Of a stretch of 12,908 bases of DNA, positions 1-5,797 are shown piece after piece. Made by a program: the position numbers and the translations under genes. The stretch is from a candidate division NPL-UPA2 bacterium. Its GTDB lineage: Bacteria > Bacillota > UBA994. The notes beneath the pieces are model-generated. The model searched no databases. It saw nothing but the letters and a program-made list of their open reading frames with translations, and had not been told where the DNA came from. Location: assembly GCA_018725205.1 (NCBI GenBank), contig QLUB01000046.1:1-12908 (forward strand), given 5' to 3'. Numbering within the stretch: position 1 is the stretch's first letter; every line of letters starts with the position of its first letter.

Positions 1-2
1 AG

Positions 3-65
3 GCGCGCTGGCGCATCAATGCCGACGGGACCGACTTGCGCTTGCTCGAGGTTCATCGTCCTTAA
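3..65 (+). CDS. C-terminal tail of a protein, possibly a TolB/WD40-like beta-propeller (partial, 5' end outside window)
   Basis: An open frame enters the window from the left and stops at TAA 63-65, giving the last 20 residues, which read ARWRINADGTDLRLLEVHRP. The stretch INADGTDLRLL resembles the blade motif of TolB/PD40-type beta-propellers, in which a strand is followed by a D-G turn and then a basic-hydrophobic strand. Bases 1-2 belong to a split codon. Twenty residues cannot establish the family. The frame is supported mainly by the strong hairpin directly after its stop and by the absence of any other frame that explains this end. Confidence 0.4.
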   Translation, partial: ARWRINADGTDLRLLEVHRP

Positions 66-86
66 TGATGTTAAATAGCAAGTAGC

Positions 87-121
87 AAGGAGCGACTGCC
101 CTATGCGGGTAGTCGCTCCTT
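87..121. terminator. Strong bidirectional hairpin between convergent genes
   Basis: A perfect 11-bp inverted repeat (AAGGAGCGACT at 87-97, AGTCGCTCCTT at 111-121) is extended inwards by a G-T pair and three G-C pairs, leaving a 5-nt loop at 102-106. It lies between the stop of the plus-strand tail (65) and the stop of the minus-strand ferritin-like gene (132), as expected of a shared transcription terminator. There is no long T-run on either side, so termination efficiency is uncertain. Just before it is a short direct repeat, TAGCAAG twice in tandem. Confidence 0.7.
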
Positions 122-131
122 AAGCCTAGTC

Positions 132-647
132 CTAGCACGTCCTGATTTTACGGATATCTTCTTTCATGCGGTTAATGTCCACTAGGAAATCTTCGATGTC
201 TTGTTCGTGCTCAATCTCGTCGTTAAGGATTTGCACTGCCATTTGGTAGGTGGCGTGGTCTTTGCCACTAGTGAAGCTCGCAATCTCCTCGTACCTGTGG
301 ATTGCGCAGCGCTCGCCCTCTAGGTTCTGCACTAAGACGGTCTCAATGTAGGGGTCAGAAGGCTCTTCATAGGGACACTTCGCAAACTGAGGCCACTGGT
401 TGGGGTTAAGTAGCGGGGTGCCGCCCAATTGCAGTATGCGGTTCACCAATAGTTCCGCGTGGGCGAGCTCCTCGGTGGCATGTAGGAGCAACTCCGGCTC
501 AATCTCGCTCCGCATAGGACCTTCCATTACACGGGCACCAATCCAATATTGGTAGTATGCCGACCACTCTTCGGCAAGCGCTTCGTTAAGCATTTGAACG
601 AGCTTTTCAACGTCTAGGTTTGCAATGCTGACAGATTTTTTGCCCAT
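132..647 (-). CDS. Bacterioferritin-like diiron protein lacking the heme-ligand methionine
   Basis: This 171-residue protein has the four-helix ferritin-like fold with a complete diiron ligand set. By alignment to E. coli bacterioferritin from memory, the ligands are E27, E60xxH63, E110 and E144xxH147; the spacing matches except for about seven extra residues between helices B and C. The bacterioferritin heme ligand (Met52 in E. coli) is replaced by Leu61, so inter-subunit heme binding is not expected. Likely roles are iron oxidation and storage or peroxide detoxification in the cytoplasm. The start is ATG at 647 with an AGGAGG site just upstream. It has its own promoter (-35 at 737-742, -10 at 714-719) and a palindrome at the predicted transcription start. 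The C-terminus is a short basic tail ending in Cys. Other ferritin-like families (Dps-like, rubrerythrin-like without rubredoxin) are possible but fit less well. Confidence 0.85.
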   Translation of the reverse strand: MGKKSVSIANLDVEKLVQMLNEALAEEWSAYYQYWIGARVMEGPMRSEIEPELLLHATEELAHAELLVNRILQLGGTPLLNPNQWPQFAKCPYEEPSDPYIETVLVQNLEGERCAIHRYEEIASFTSGKDHATYQMAVQILNDEIEHEQDIEDFLVDINRMKEDIRKIRTC

Positions 648-675
648 TGAGTAGACCTCCTTCGCAATATCACGT

Positions 676-708
676 CAGTAATTGTTCTGCATTCGAGAAG
701 AATTACTG
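676..708. promoter_or_regulatory. Near-perfect palindrome at the transcription start of the ferritin-like gene
   Basis: The 13-nt arms at 676-688 and 696-708 are complementary except for one position and are separated by a 7-nt spacer. The predicted +1 of the minus-strand promoter is about 707, so the palindrome begins at the first transcribed base. It could be a repressor operator covering +1 to +32, or a 5'-terminal mRNA stem-loop that stabilises the transcript. The sequence does not match the PerR (TTATAATNATTATAA) or Fur consensus. Confidence 0.6.
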
Positions 709-713
709 AGTGA

Positions 714-742
714 ACTATAGCACGGGCTCGAGATAGTGTCAA
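714..742 (-). promoter_or_regulatory. Sigma-A promoter of the ferritin-like gene
   Basis: On the minus strand the -35 is TTGACA (737-742) and the -10 is TATAGT (714-719), with a 17-bp spacer. The predicted start of transcription is near 707, giving a leader of about 60 nt. Five of six -10 bases and all six -35 bases match the consensus. Confidence 0.8.
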
Positions 743-781
743 ACGGCCTAGCGCGGGGTTGCAGGTGAGGATGCGCCTTAC

Positions 782-1792
782 TTATAACAGGGTAATGCCG
801 GCCTTGTCAAATGCCACGGCGGTCTCATCCGGCCAGATGCTCGCCTGCACTTCGCCAATGTGGGCTTTGCGGAGAAAGAACATGCAGATGCGCGATTGAC
901 CAATGCCGCCGCCCACGGTGAGGGGGAGGACGTCTCTTAGGATTTTACTGTGATAGTCTAGCTGACGGCGTTCCTCGCACCTGCTTGCCCTTAACTGTAC
1001 GGCAAGGGAATGTGCATCAACCCTGATTCCCATTGAGGATAACTCAAGCGCAATGTCAAGCACTGGAAACCAATAGATGATGTCGCCATTGAGACTCCAG
1101 TCATCATAGTCCGGTGCTCGTCCATCATGCCGCGTTCCAGAGGACAGCTCCCCGCCGATTTGCTGGATAAACACTGCGCCCTTTTCCCGGGCAATCGAGT
1201 TTTCGCGCTCTTTCGGGGGGAGTGCAGGATAACGATCTTCTAGCTCTTGGGAGCTGATGAAGAACATTTCTGCGGGAAGCACTGGCACAAGCTCGGGGTA
1301 GAGCTCGAACAGATACTGCTCTGTGCGCAAAAAAACTTTATGTATGCGCGCAACAACTTCTTTTAGAAACAGCGGGGTTCGCTCGGCGTGAGAGATTGCC
1401 TTTTCCCAGTCCCACTGGTCTACATAGATGGAATGGGTGTTGTCTAGCTCTTCATCACGACGGATGGCGTTCATGTCGGTGTAGAGGCCGCTCCCCACGG
1501 CGAAGCCGTAACGGTGTAGCGCCATGCGTTTCCATTTGGCGAGCGATTGCACGACCTCAAGCGGCCCGCGGTCAAGCGACAGTGCATCAAAGGCCACAGG
1601 TCTTTCTATGCCGTTGAGATTGTCATTTAGTCCCGATTCCTGCGTCACAAACATCGGTGCCGACACTCTAGTAAGATTGAGTTCTCGAGCCAGCGCGCTT
1701 TCAAAGAAGTCCTTTAACCGCTTGATGGCCACTTGGGTTTCTCTGACTCCAAGCAGCGGTTTGTAGTCTTTGGGGATGAAACATCTCTGCAT
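782..1792 (-). CDS. asnA: Aspartate--ammonia ligase (asparagine synthetase A)
   Basis: This is ammonia-dependent asparagine synthetase, which makes Asn from Asp, ammonia and ATP in the cytoplasm through a beta-aspartyl-AMP intermediate. It has the class II aminoacyl-tRNA-synthetase-like fold. Family blocks are visible at the N-terminus (FIPKDYKPLLGVRETQVAIK, 5-24), the Asp-binding region (DNLNGIERPVAFD, 57-69), a block with LYTDMNAIRRDEE (103-115) followed by DNTHSIYVDQWDWEK (117-131), and the motif-3-like GGGIGQSR (294-301). The 336 residues compare with about 330 in E. coli. I chose ATG 1792: the family N-terminus begins here and AGGAGG precedes it by nine bases, whereas the open frame up to 1870 is only leader. 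It has its own promoter and a leader hairpin. The upstream OYE gene is co-directional but 165 bp away. Confidence 0.95.
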   Translation of the reverse strand: MQRCFIPKDYKPLLGVRETQVAIKRLKDFFESALARELNLTRVSAPMFVTQESGLNDNLNGIERPVAFDALSLDRGPLEVVQSLAKWKRMALHRYGFAVGSGLYTDMNAIRRDEELDNTHSIYVDQWDWEKAISHAERTPLFLKEVVARIHKVFLRTEQYLFELYPELVPVLPAEMFFISSQELEDRYPALPPKERENSIAREKGAVFIQQIGGELSSGTRHDGRAPDYDDWSLNGDIIYWFPVLDIALELSSMGIRVDAHSLAVQLRASRCEERRQLDYHSKILRDVLPLTVGGGIGQSRICMFFLRKAHIGEVQASIWPDETAVAFDKAGITLL

Positions 1793-1823
1793 TTGACCCG
1801 CCTCCTGTCTCCTGTGTGAATAT

Positions 1824-1862
1824 AAAGAAGCCTTTCTTCCATAAAGGACGAAAGGCTTTCTT
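1824..1862 (-). promoter_or_regulatory. Leader hairpin of asnA, candidate transcription attenuator
   Basis: The arms AAGCCTTTC (1828-1836) and GAAAGGCTT (1850-1858) form a perfect 9-bp stem. An inner TCC/GGA stem closes a 5-nt loop, and weaker outer pairing reaches 1824/1862. On the transcribed strand it is followed by CTTTATATT, a moderately T-rich tail. It lies between the asnA promoter (+1 about 1890) and the asnA ribosome binding site, so it is inside the roughly 98-nt leader and not the terminator of the previous gene. asnA is a known T-box target, but no T-box core sequence (GGTGGNACCGCG) is present here. Confidence 0.5.
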
Positions 1863-1896
1863 CTCATCACTGCTTGTACGTCTGGAATTACCCAAA

Positions 1897-1925
1897 ATTG
1901 TACTCCTAGACGGGCATCCTGTCAA
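1897..1925 (-). promoter_or_regulatory. Sigma-A promoter of asnA
   Basis: The -35 is TTGACA (1920-1925) and the -10 is TACAAT (1897-1902) on the minus strand, with a 17-bp spacer. The predicted +1 is near 1890. The match is six of six for the -35 and five of six for the -10. Confidence 0.8.
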
Positions 1926-1957
1926 CCTGCAAAAAATGGCAGTGCTTTTGACTTGGC

Positions 1958-3010
1958 CTAGCGCGAGAGGTTTAAGCGCATATGCTCCGGGACAGGGATG
2001 TCCGCTCCCAGCGTACGCGCCGCCCTAATCGGCCAATGAGGGTCAGCCAGTAAGGCTCGGCCTACGGCCACTAGGTCGCAGAAGCCTTCGCGGAGCGCAA
2101 ACTCAATCAGCTCAGGTTTCCCCAGTACGCCGACCCCGATAATAGGGAGCCCGACTGCTTGTTTTATTTGCCTAGCGAAGCCGAGCTGATAGCCAGGCCA
2201 GACATTTGGGCGCACGGGCATAATGCCGCCTGCGCTAGCATGCACGGCGTCAATGCCCTCCCCGGCAAGCACTGCGGCTATCTCCACTGCGTCTCTAGGT
2301 GTGTACTCGTGTTCGGTGCCGCTAAACTCGGCAGCAGAAATCCTCACCGTCAGCACCGCCTGCATCGGTAAGGCGCGTCTGCAGCTCTGCACAACTTCCT
2401 GCAGCAGATGCAACCTGTTCTCGCTGCTGCCGCCGTACTCGTCCGTGCGGCGGTTAGCTACGGGGGAGAGAAACTCATGCAACAGATACCCATGGGCCGC
2501 GTGAATCTCAATAACCTTAAAGCCCGCCTCCCACGCGTACAGCGCGGCCTGTGTGAAGGCATGCACCAATTCGGCAATCTCCGCTGCTGTGAGTGCATTT
2601 GGCACACTGTGGTCTGGCGAGAAGGCAATGGCGGACGGTCCCACGAGGTGCTTCACGCCGCGCCAAGCTTTGCGGCCGGCATGCGCGATTTGGATGCCTG
2701 GGACGGCGCCGTTGTAGGCAATGATTTCAGCAAGGCTTTTTAGGCCGGGGATTTGTTCTCTAGACCAGAGGCCTAGATCATTACCGGAAATCCTGCCGTC
2801 AGGATGTATAGCTGTAGCTTCAAGCAGGACAAGGCCCATGCCGCCAAGTGCTCTGGCTCCGTAGTGTGCTAAGTGATAGGGGGTGACCAGTCCTTCCGGG
2901 CCCGCGGCGTATTGGCACATCGGGGGCAGCACCAAGCGATTGCGCAATCCTAGGGTCTTAATCTGCAGGGGAGTGAACGAAAGAGCTCCTAGGTAGGCTT
3001 TAGGATCCAT
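1958..3010 (-). CDS. namA: NADPH dehydrogenase, Old Yellow Enzyme family (NamA/YqjM type)
   Basis: This FMN-dependent ene-reductase of 350 residues reduces activated C=C bonds with NAD(P)H in the cytoplasm. Hallmarks of the thermophilic-like OYE (YqjM/NamA) group are present: the MCxY motif with C32 and Y34 (YqjM Cys26/Tyr28), IQIAHAGRK around Q107, and IEIHAAHGYLLHEFLSP with H170, H173 and Y175 (YqjM His164, His167, Tyr169). NRRTDEYGGS and the C-terminal VGRALLADP phosphate-binding region also fit. The start is ATG 3010 with GAGGAG eight bases upstream. It has its own promoter, whose -35 overlaps the stop codon of the response-regulator gene upstream. The natural substrate is unknown; related enzymes act on quinones, enones and xenobiotics. 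Related multidomain enoate reductases carry a second Fe-S/FAD module, which is absent here. Confidence 0.88.
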   Translation of the reverse strand: MDPKAYLGALSFTPLQIKTLGLRNRLVLPPMCQYAAGPEGLVTPYHLAHYGARALGGMGLVLLEATAIHPDGRISGNDLGLWSREQIPGLKSLAEIIAYNGAVPGIQIAHAGRKAWRGVKHLVGPSAIAFSPDHSVPNALTAAEIAELVHAFTQAALYAWEAGFKVIEIHAAHGYLLHEFLSPVANRRTDEYGGSSENRLHLLQEVVQSCRRALPMQAVLTVRISAAEFSGTEHEYTPRDAVEIAAVLAGEGIDAVHASAGGIMPVRPNVWPGYQLGFARQIKQAVGLPIIGVGVLGKPELIEFALREGFCDLVAVGRALLADPHWPIRAARTLGADIPVPEHMRLNLSR

Positions 3011-3040
3011 GTGAACATCTCCTCACTCGTCTTTGCCCTG

Positions 3041-3069
3041 ATAATATTCCTTGGCCCTATTGCCGTCAA
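3041..3069 (-). promoter_or_regulatory. Sigma-A promoter of the OYE gene, overlapping the preceding stop codon
   Basis: The -35 is TTGACG (3064-3069) and the -10 is TATTAT (3041-3046) on the minus strand, with a 17-bp spacer. The predicted +1 is near 3034, giving a leader of about 24 nt. The TGA stop of the response-regulator gene (3066-3068) is part of the -35 element. Confidence 0.7.
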
Positions 3070-3422
3070 GCCATCGCTTCAATATGGGAAAGCACGTCTG
3101 TAAGGTCAAAGGGTTTCCTTAGAACGGCTCGAAAGGAGCCCCAGGGCGGGAGGACGTCGGCATGTAGAAGCGACGCCGTCATGAGCACAACGGGTATCCG
3201 GCATAGTTTTGCATCGGTCTGCATGATTTCCACAAGTGTTCTGCCGTCCATCTCGGGCATGTGCAGGTCAACAAAAGTGATATCGGGCATTTGCTGCTTT
3301 AGTAACTGCAGTCCACGCCAGCCATTAGGCGCGGAGGCTACGTCATGTCCACGTTCAAGCAACAGCTGGGTGAGCACCAGCGTGATGCCGGGCTCATCCT
3401 CAACAATTAACACTTTGGCCAA
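3066..3422 (-). CDS. Stand-alone response-regulator receiver domain (CheY-like)
   Basis: This 118-residue protein consists only of a receiver domain. The acidic pocket is E8/D9, the phospho-acceptor is D52 (in FVDLHMPEMDG), the switch Thr is T82 (VLMTAS) and the conserved Lys is K103 (RKPF). There is no DNA-binding or enzymatic output domain, so it acts through protein-protein contact, as Spo0F or CheY do. No histidine kinase lies in the window. The start is TTG 3422, preceded by a GGGAGGG site at good spacing. A possible extended -10 (TGGTAAATT, minus strand, 3454-3462) lies upstream without a convincing -35. It is an orphan regulator of unknown partner. Confidence 0.88.
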   Translation of the reverse strand: MAKVLIVEDEPGITLVLTQLLLERGHDVASAPNGWRGLQLLKQQMPDITFVDLHMPEMDGRTLVEIMQTDAKLCRIPVVLMTASLLHADVLPPWGSFRAVLRKPFDLTDVLSHIEAMA

Positions 3423-3538
3423 AATTCACCCTCCCTTCTTCCTCAATACAGACAATTTACCACTTGCATCGCGCAGTGTATGTCAGTGTGTGTAGGGAAT
3501 GGATGCGAATTCTTGGCGAAAAGTGTCGCCTACTGACG

Positions 3539-3573
3539 ATGCCTGTCAGGGTGTGCCAAAGCGTAGCAGGCAT
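3539..3573. repeat. Inverted repeat between divergent genes
   Basis: ATGCCTG (3539-3545) and CAGGCAT (3567-3573) form a perfect 7-bp inverted repeat with a 21-nt loop. It lies in the roughly 200-bp region between the divergent response-regulator and amidase genes. It may be an operator or simply a chance structure. Confidence 0.3.
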
Positions 3574-3578
3574 GCTTG

Positions 3579-3606
3579 ACGTTAGCGCGCAACAGCGCAT
3601 ATGCTA
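3579..3606 (+). promoter_or_regulatory. Possible sigma-K-like promoter before the amidase gene
   Basis: AC (3579-3580), a 17-bp spacer and CATATGCTA (3598-3606) fit the sigma-K consensus AC-N16/17-CATANNNTA. The same bases also give a poorer sigma-A reading, TTGACG (3576-3581), 18 bp, TATGCT (3600-3605). In either case transcription would begin at or just before the ribosome binding site (3611-3618), leaving a leader of only about 12 nt. Short consensus, weak evidence. Confidence 0.25.
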
Positions 3607-3623
3607 ACCTAGGAGGGGTGTTC

Positions 3624-4304
3624 ATGGAAGTAACTGGCGCGTTTCTTAGGATTGGGCACAAGTTTAGACCCGGTAGCGCTATTGTGCCTACATCCATCAC
3701 CGTACACAATACCGGTAACCCGCGAAGCACTGCCGCGAACGAACGGGCTTGGCTGGACAATCCGAGGAACTTAAGCAGCGGGAATTTCGCCTCATGGCAT
3801 TATGTTCTAGACGAGACAAGCATTATACAGGCCATCCCAGACTTTGAGCTGGCCTATCACGCCGAAGCAGGCAATACTACCTCGATAGGTATAGAGGTAT
3901 GCGAAAGCGGCAATCAGCACGTGGTGTGGCGGAGAGCAGTGCTGTTTGTGGTCAGTTTGCTGCGACGCCACGGCTTTGACGCAGAACGAGTAAGAACCCA
4001 CCGCGACTGGACCGGCAAAGACTGCCCGCGCCTGATCCTACCGGAGTGGACTAGGTTTATGCGCGACCTACGGCTAGAGCTTGGCGAGCATCCGGCCTTT
4101 ACTAACGTCCGCATCGAGATGAGCGGTGAGACGAGAGAGTTCCAAGGGATAATGGTTGCCGGAAGGAGCTTTGTGCCGACGCGTCCGTTGCTTGAGCAAC
4201 TAGGATACACGGTCAACTGGGATGAAAATACGGCCTCGGTGAAAATAGCCAGAGACGCTGTGCGGACCTCGCTGATGCCGGAGCTTTGGGCGAGAGGAAA
4301 CTAG
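3624..4304 (+). CDS. N-acetylmuramoyl-L-alanine amidase (Amidase_2 / T7-lysozyme fold) with C-terminal stalk-like domain
   Basis: This zinc amidase cleaves the bond between N-acetylmuramic acid and L-Ala in peptidoglycan. The domain (about 1-150) has the zinc ligands H28 (TVHNTGN), H126 (RTHRDW) and C134 (KDCPR); the 8-residue gap between the last two equals that of T7 lysozyme (His122, Cys130). HYVLDE and SIGIEVCE blocks are also typical. Residues from about 160 to 210 (including FVPTRPLLEQLGYTVNWDE) resemble the copper-amine-oxidase-N-terminal 'stalk' domain common in cell-surface proteins of Bacillota. I chose ATG 3624 because AGGAGGGG lies seven bases before it; an in-frame ATG at 3576 adds residues with no family match. 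No signal peptide is seen, so release may need lysis (mother cell or prophage) or an unrecognised route. Phage endolysin, sporulation or recycling roles are all possible. Confidence 0.85.
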   Translation: MEVTGAFLRIGHKFRPGSAIVPTSITVHNTGNPRSTAANERAWLDNPRNLSSGNFASWHYVLDETSIIQAIPDFELAYHAEAGNTTSIGIEVCESGNQHVVWRRAVLFVVSLLRRHGFDAERVRTHRDWTGKDCPRLILPEWTRFMRDLRLELGEHPAFTNVRIEMSGETREFQGIMVAGRSFVPTRPLLEQLGYTVNWDENTASVKIARDAVRTSLMPELWARGN

Positions 4305-4387
4305 CGACCAAAGCTAACGACCTCGCCTATAGTAACACTACCGAAAAGTGTGGTATTCTAAGCATGAACAGACAGGGGGAGTCGCGC

Positions 4388-5776
4388 ATGCTTAGGGATA
4401 TGACGCAAGGGTCGCCCGCGAAGCTGATCTGGGCTTTTTCTTTGCCCATGTTCATTGGCAGCATGTTCCAACAGCTCTACAACATGGTTGACGCCATTGT
4501 TGTGGGGCGGTATGTAGGCCCGAATGCGCTTGCGGCGGTAGGCACGAGCTTCCCCATTATTTTTTTCATGGTTTCGCTGGTGCTTGGCATGACCATGGGT
4601 TCAGGCGTGGTCATATCGCAGTTCTTTGGGGCCAAGGACTTAGTCCGGACGCGCCGCGCTGTCGTTACTGCCTTGGCTTTTCAGCTTGTCTTCGCGGCCT
4701 TTCTCGGGGCCGTGGGAGTCGTCCTGAGTCGTCCGCTACTCCTCCTCCTAAATACGCCGGATATCATTTTGGGCGACGCCACCGCCTATATGCGGATCTT
4801 CTTTGGCGGCATCTTGTTTATGTTTGCGTACAATGCGTTCGCGGGCATTCTACGGTCACTGGGAGACTCAAAGACCCCCCTCTACTTCTTAATTATCAGC
4901 AGTCTGCTGAACGTCGTGCTCAACATCTACTTTGTGGTGGGTCTAAATCTTGGGGTGCGCGGTGTGGCTTGGGCTACGCTGATAGCGCAGGGGACTTCAT
5001 CTGTTCTCACCTTTTTGTATATTTACCGCTATGTGCCCTTATTGCAGTTTAAGCGTGCAGAGCTTGTGTTTGATTGGGACATCTTCCGGGCTATGGTGCG
5101 GATTGGCGCACCGTCGTCAATTCAGCAAGCGCTGGCCGCCGTGGGCATGATGGCCGTACAAGCCCTTGTCAACTCCTTTGGTCCAATCACGATGGCCGCC
5201 TACACGGCAGCTAGCCGGATGGATTCTTTTGCCATGATCCCCATTATGAATTTCGGCATGGCTGTTTCTACATTCACCGGGCAGAATATCGGGGCCAACA
5301 AGCTAGACCGTGTTACGCAGGGGCTTAAAGCTACGCTGATGATGGTCATCGTAGCTTGTCTCATCGTCTCGCTACTCGTGTTTACCGCCGGGGGGCACAT
5401 GATTCGGCTGTTTATAACCGGCGACCAGGCAGAAATTGTGGCGCAGGGGATTGACTATATGCGAACCATTTCGCTGTTTTATGCCGTGTTTGGCGTAATC
5501 ATGGTTCTAAACGGCGTGCTGCGTGGCGCAGGGGATGCTTGGGTGCCTACGGTGACGACTATGACGAGCTTAGCCATACGCGTGGCGTCTGCGTATATCC
5601 TAGTTAACACTGCGCTTACCTACCGGGGGATATGGTGGTCGATACCGATTGGCTGGTCAGTGGCGGTGATAGTCCCGACTTACCGGTACTTCTCCGGTGT
5701 CTGGAAGACTAAAGCCGTAGTGCGGCAGAGCCTCTTAACGCAAATAGAGCCGGTCATAGCCGGCTCAACAGACTAA
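4388..5776 (+). CDS. MATE-family multidrug/metabolite exporter
   Basis: This polytopic inner-membrane antiporter of 462 residues (usual size 440-460, twelve membrane segments expected) is driven by Na+ or H+. The N-terminus SPAKLIWAFSLPMFIGSMFQ followed by NMVDAIVVGRYVG, and LAAVGTSFPI, are diagnostic of the family. The matching second half begins with MVRIGAPSSIQQALAA. I chose ATG 4388 because a GGGGGAG site precedes it and the family alignment starts here; ATG 4364 is possible, and the open frame back to 4286 overlaps the amidase gene without support. An 83-bp gap separates it from the amidase. A 7-bp hairpin lies in its last codons. The substrate cannot be read from the sequence. Confidence 0.9.
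   Translation: MLRDMTQGSPAKLIWAFSLPMFIGSMFQQLYNMVDAIVVGRYVGPNALAAVGTSFPIIFFMVSLVLGMTMGSGVVISQFFGAKDLVRTRRAVVTALAFQLVFAAFLGAVGVVLSRPLLLLLNTPDIILGDATAYMRIFFGGILFMFAYNAFAGILRSLGDSKTPLYFLIISSLLNVVLNIYFVVGLNLGVRGVAWATLIAQGTSSVLTFLYIYRYVPLLQFKRAELVFDWDIFRAMVRIGAPSSIQQALAAVGMMAVQALVNSFGPITMAAYTAASRMDSFAMIPIMNFGMAVSTFTGQNIGANKLDRVTQGLKATLMMVIVACLIVSLLVFTAGGHMIRLFITGDQAEIVAQGIDYMRTISLFYAVFGVIMVLNGVLRGAGDAWVPTVTTMTSLAIRVASAYILVNTALTYRGIWWSIPIGWSVAVIVPTYRYFSGVWKTKAVVRQSLLTQIEPVIAGSTD
5747..5766. terminator. Short hairpin at the convergent ends of the MATE gene and the nitrogenase-like operon
   Basis: GAGCCGG (5747-5753) and CCGGCTC (5760-5766) form a perfect 7-bp GC-rich stem with a 6-nt loop, inside the last codons of the MATE gene (stop 5774-5776). 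The minus-strand operon ends 32 bases away at 5798. No T-run follows on either strand, so a terminator role is only plausible. Confidence 0.4.
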
Positions 5777-5797
5777 TATCTTTCTCTGTCCACTCCA

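Noticed and set aside
676..708. A PerR or Fur box for the ferritin-like gene
   Set aside because: The palindrome arms do not match either consensus; it is listed as an unidentified operator or a 5' stem-loop instead.
1793..1870. The 26-codon extension of AsnA
   Set aside because: It contains the leader hairpin and the ribosome binding site; AsnA proteins begin near ATG 1792.
1793..1925. A T-box riboswitch before asnA
   Set aside because: The leader is only about 98 nt and lacks the conserved GGTGGNACCGCG core; only the terminator-like stem resembles one.
4286..4387. The longer N-terminus of the MATE protein
   Set aside because: The first part overlaps the amidase gene and has no ribosome site or hydrophobic character; a GGGGGAG site precedes ATG 4388, where family similarity starts.
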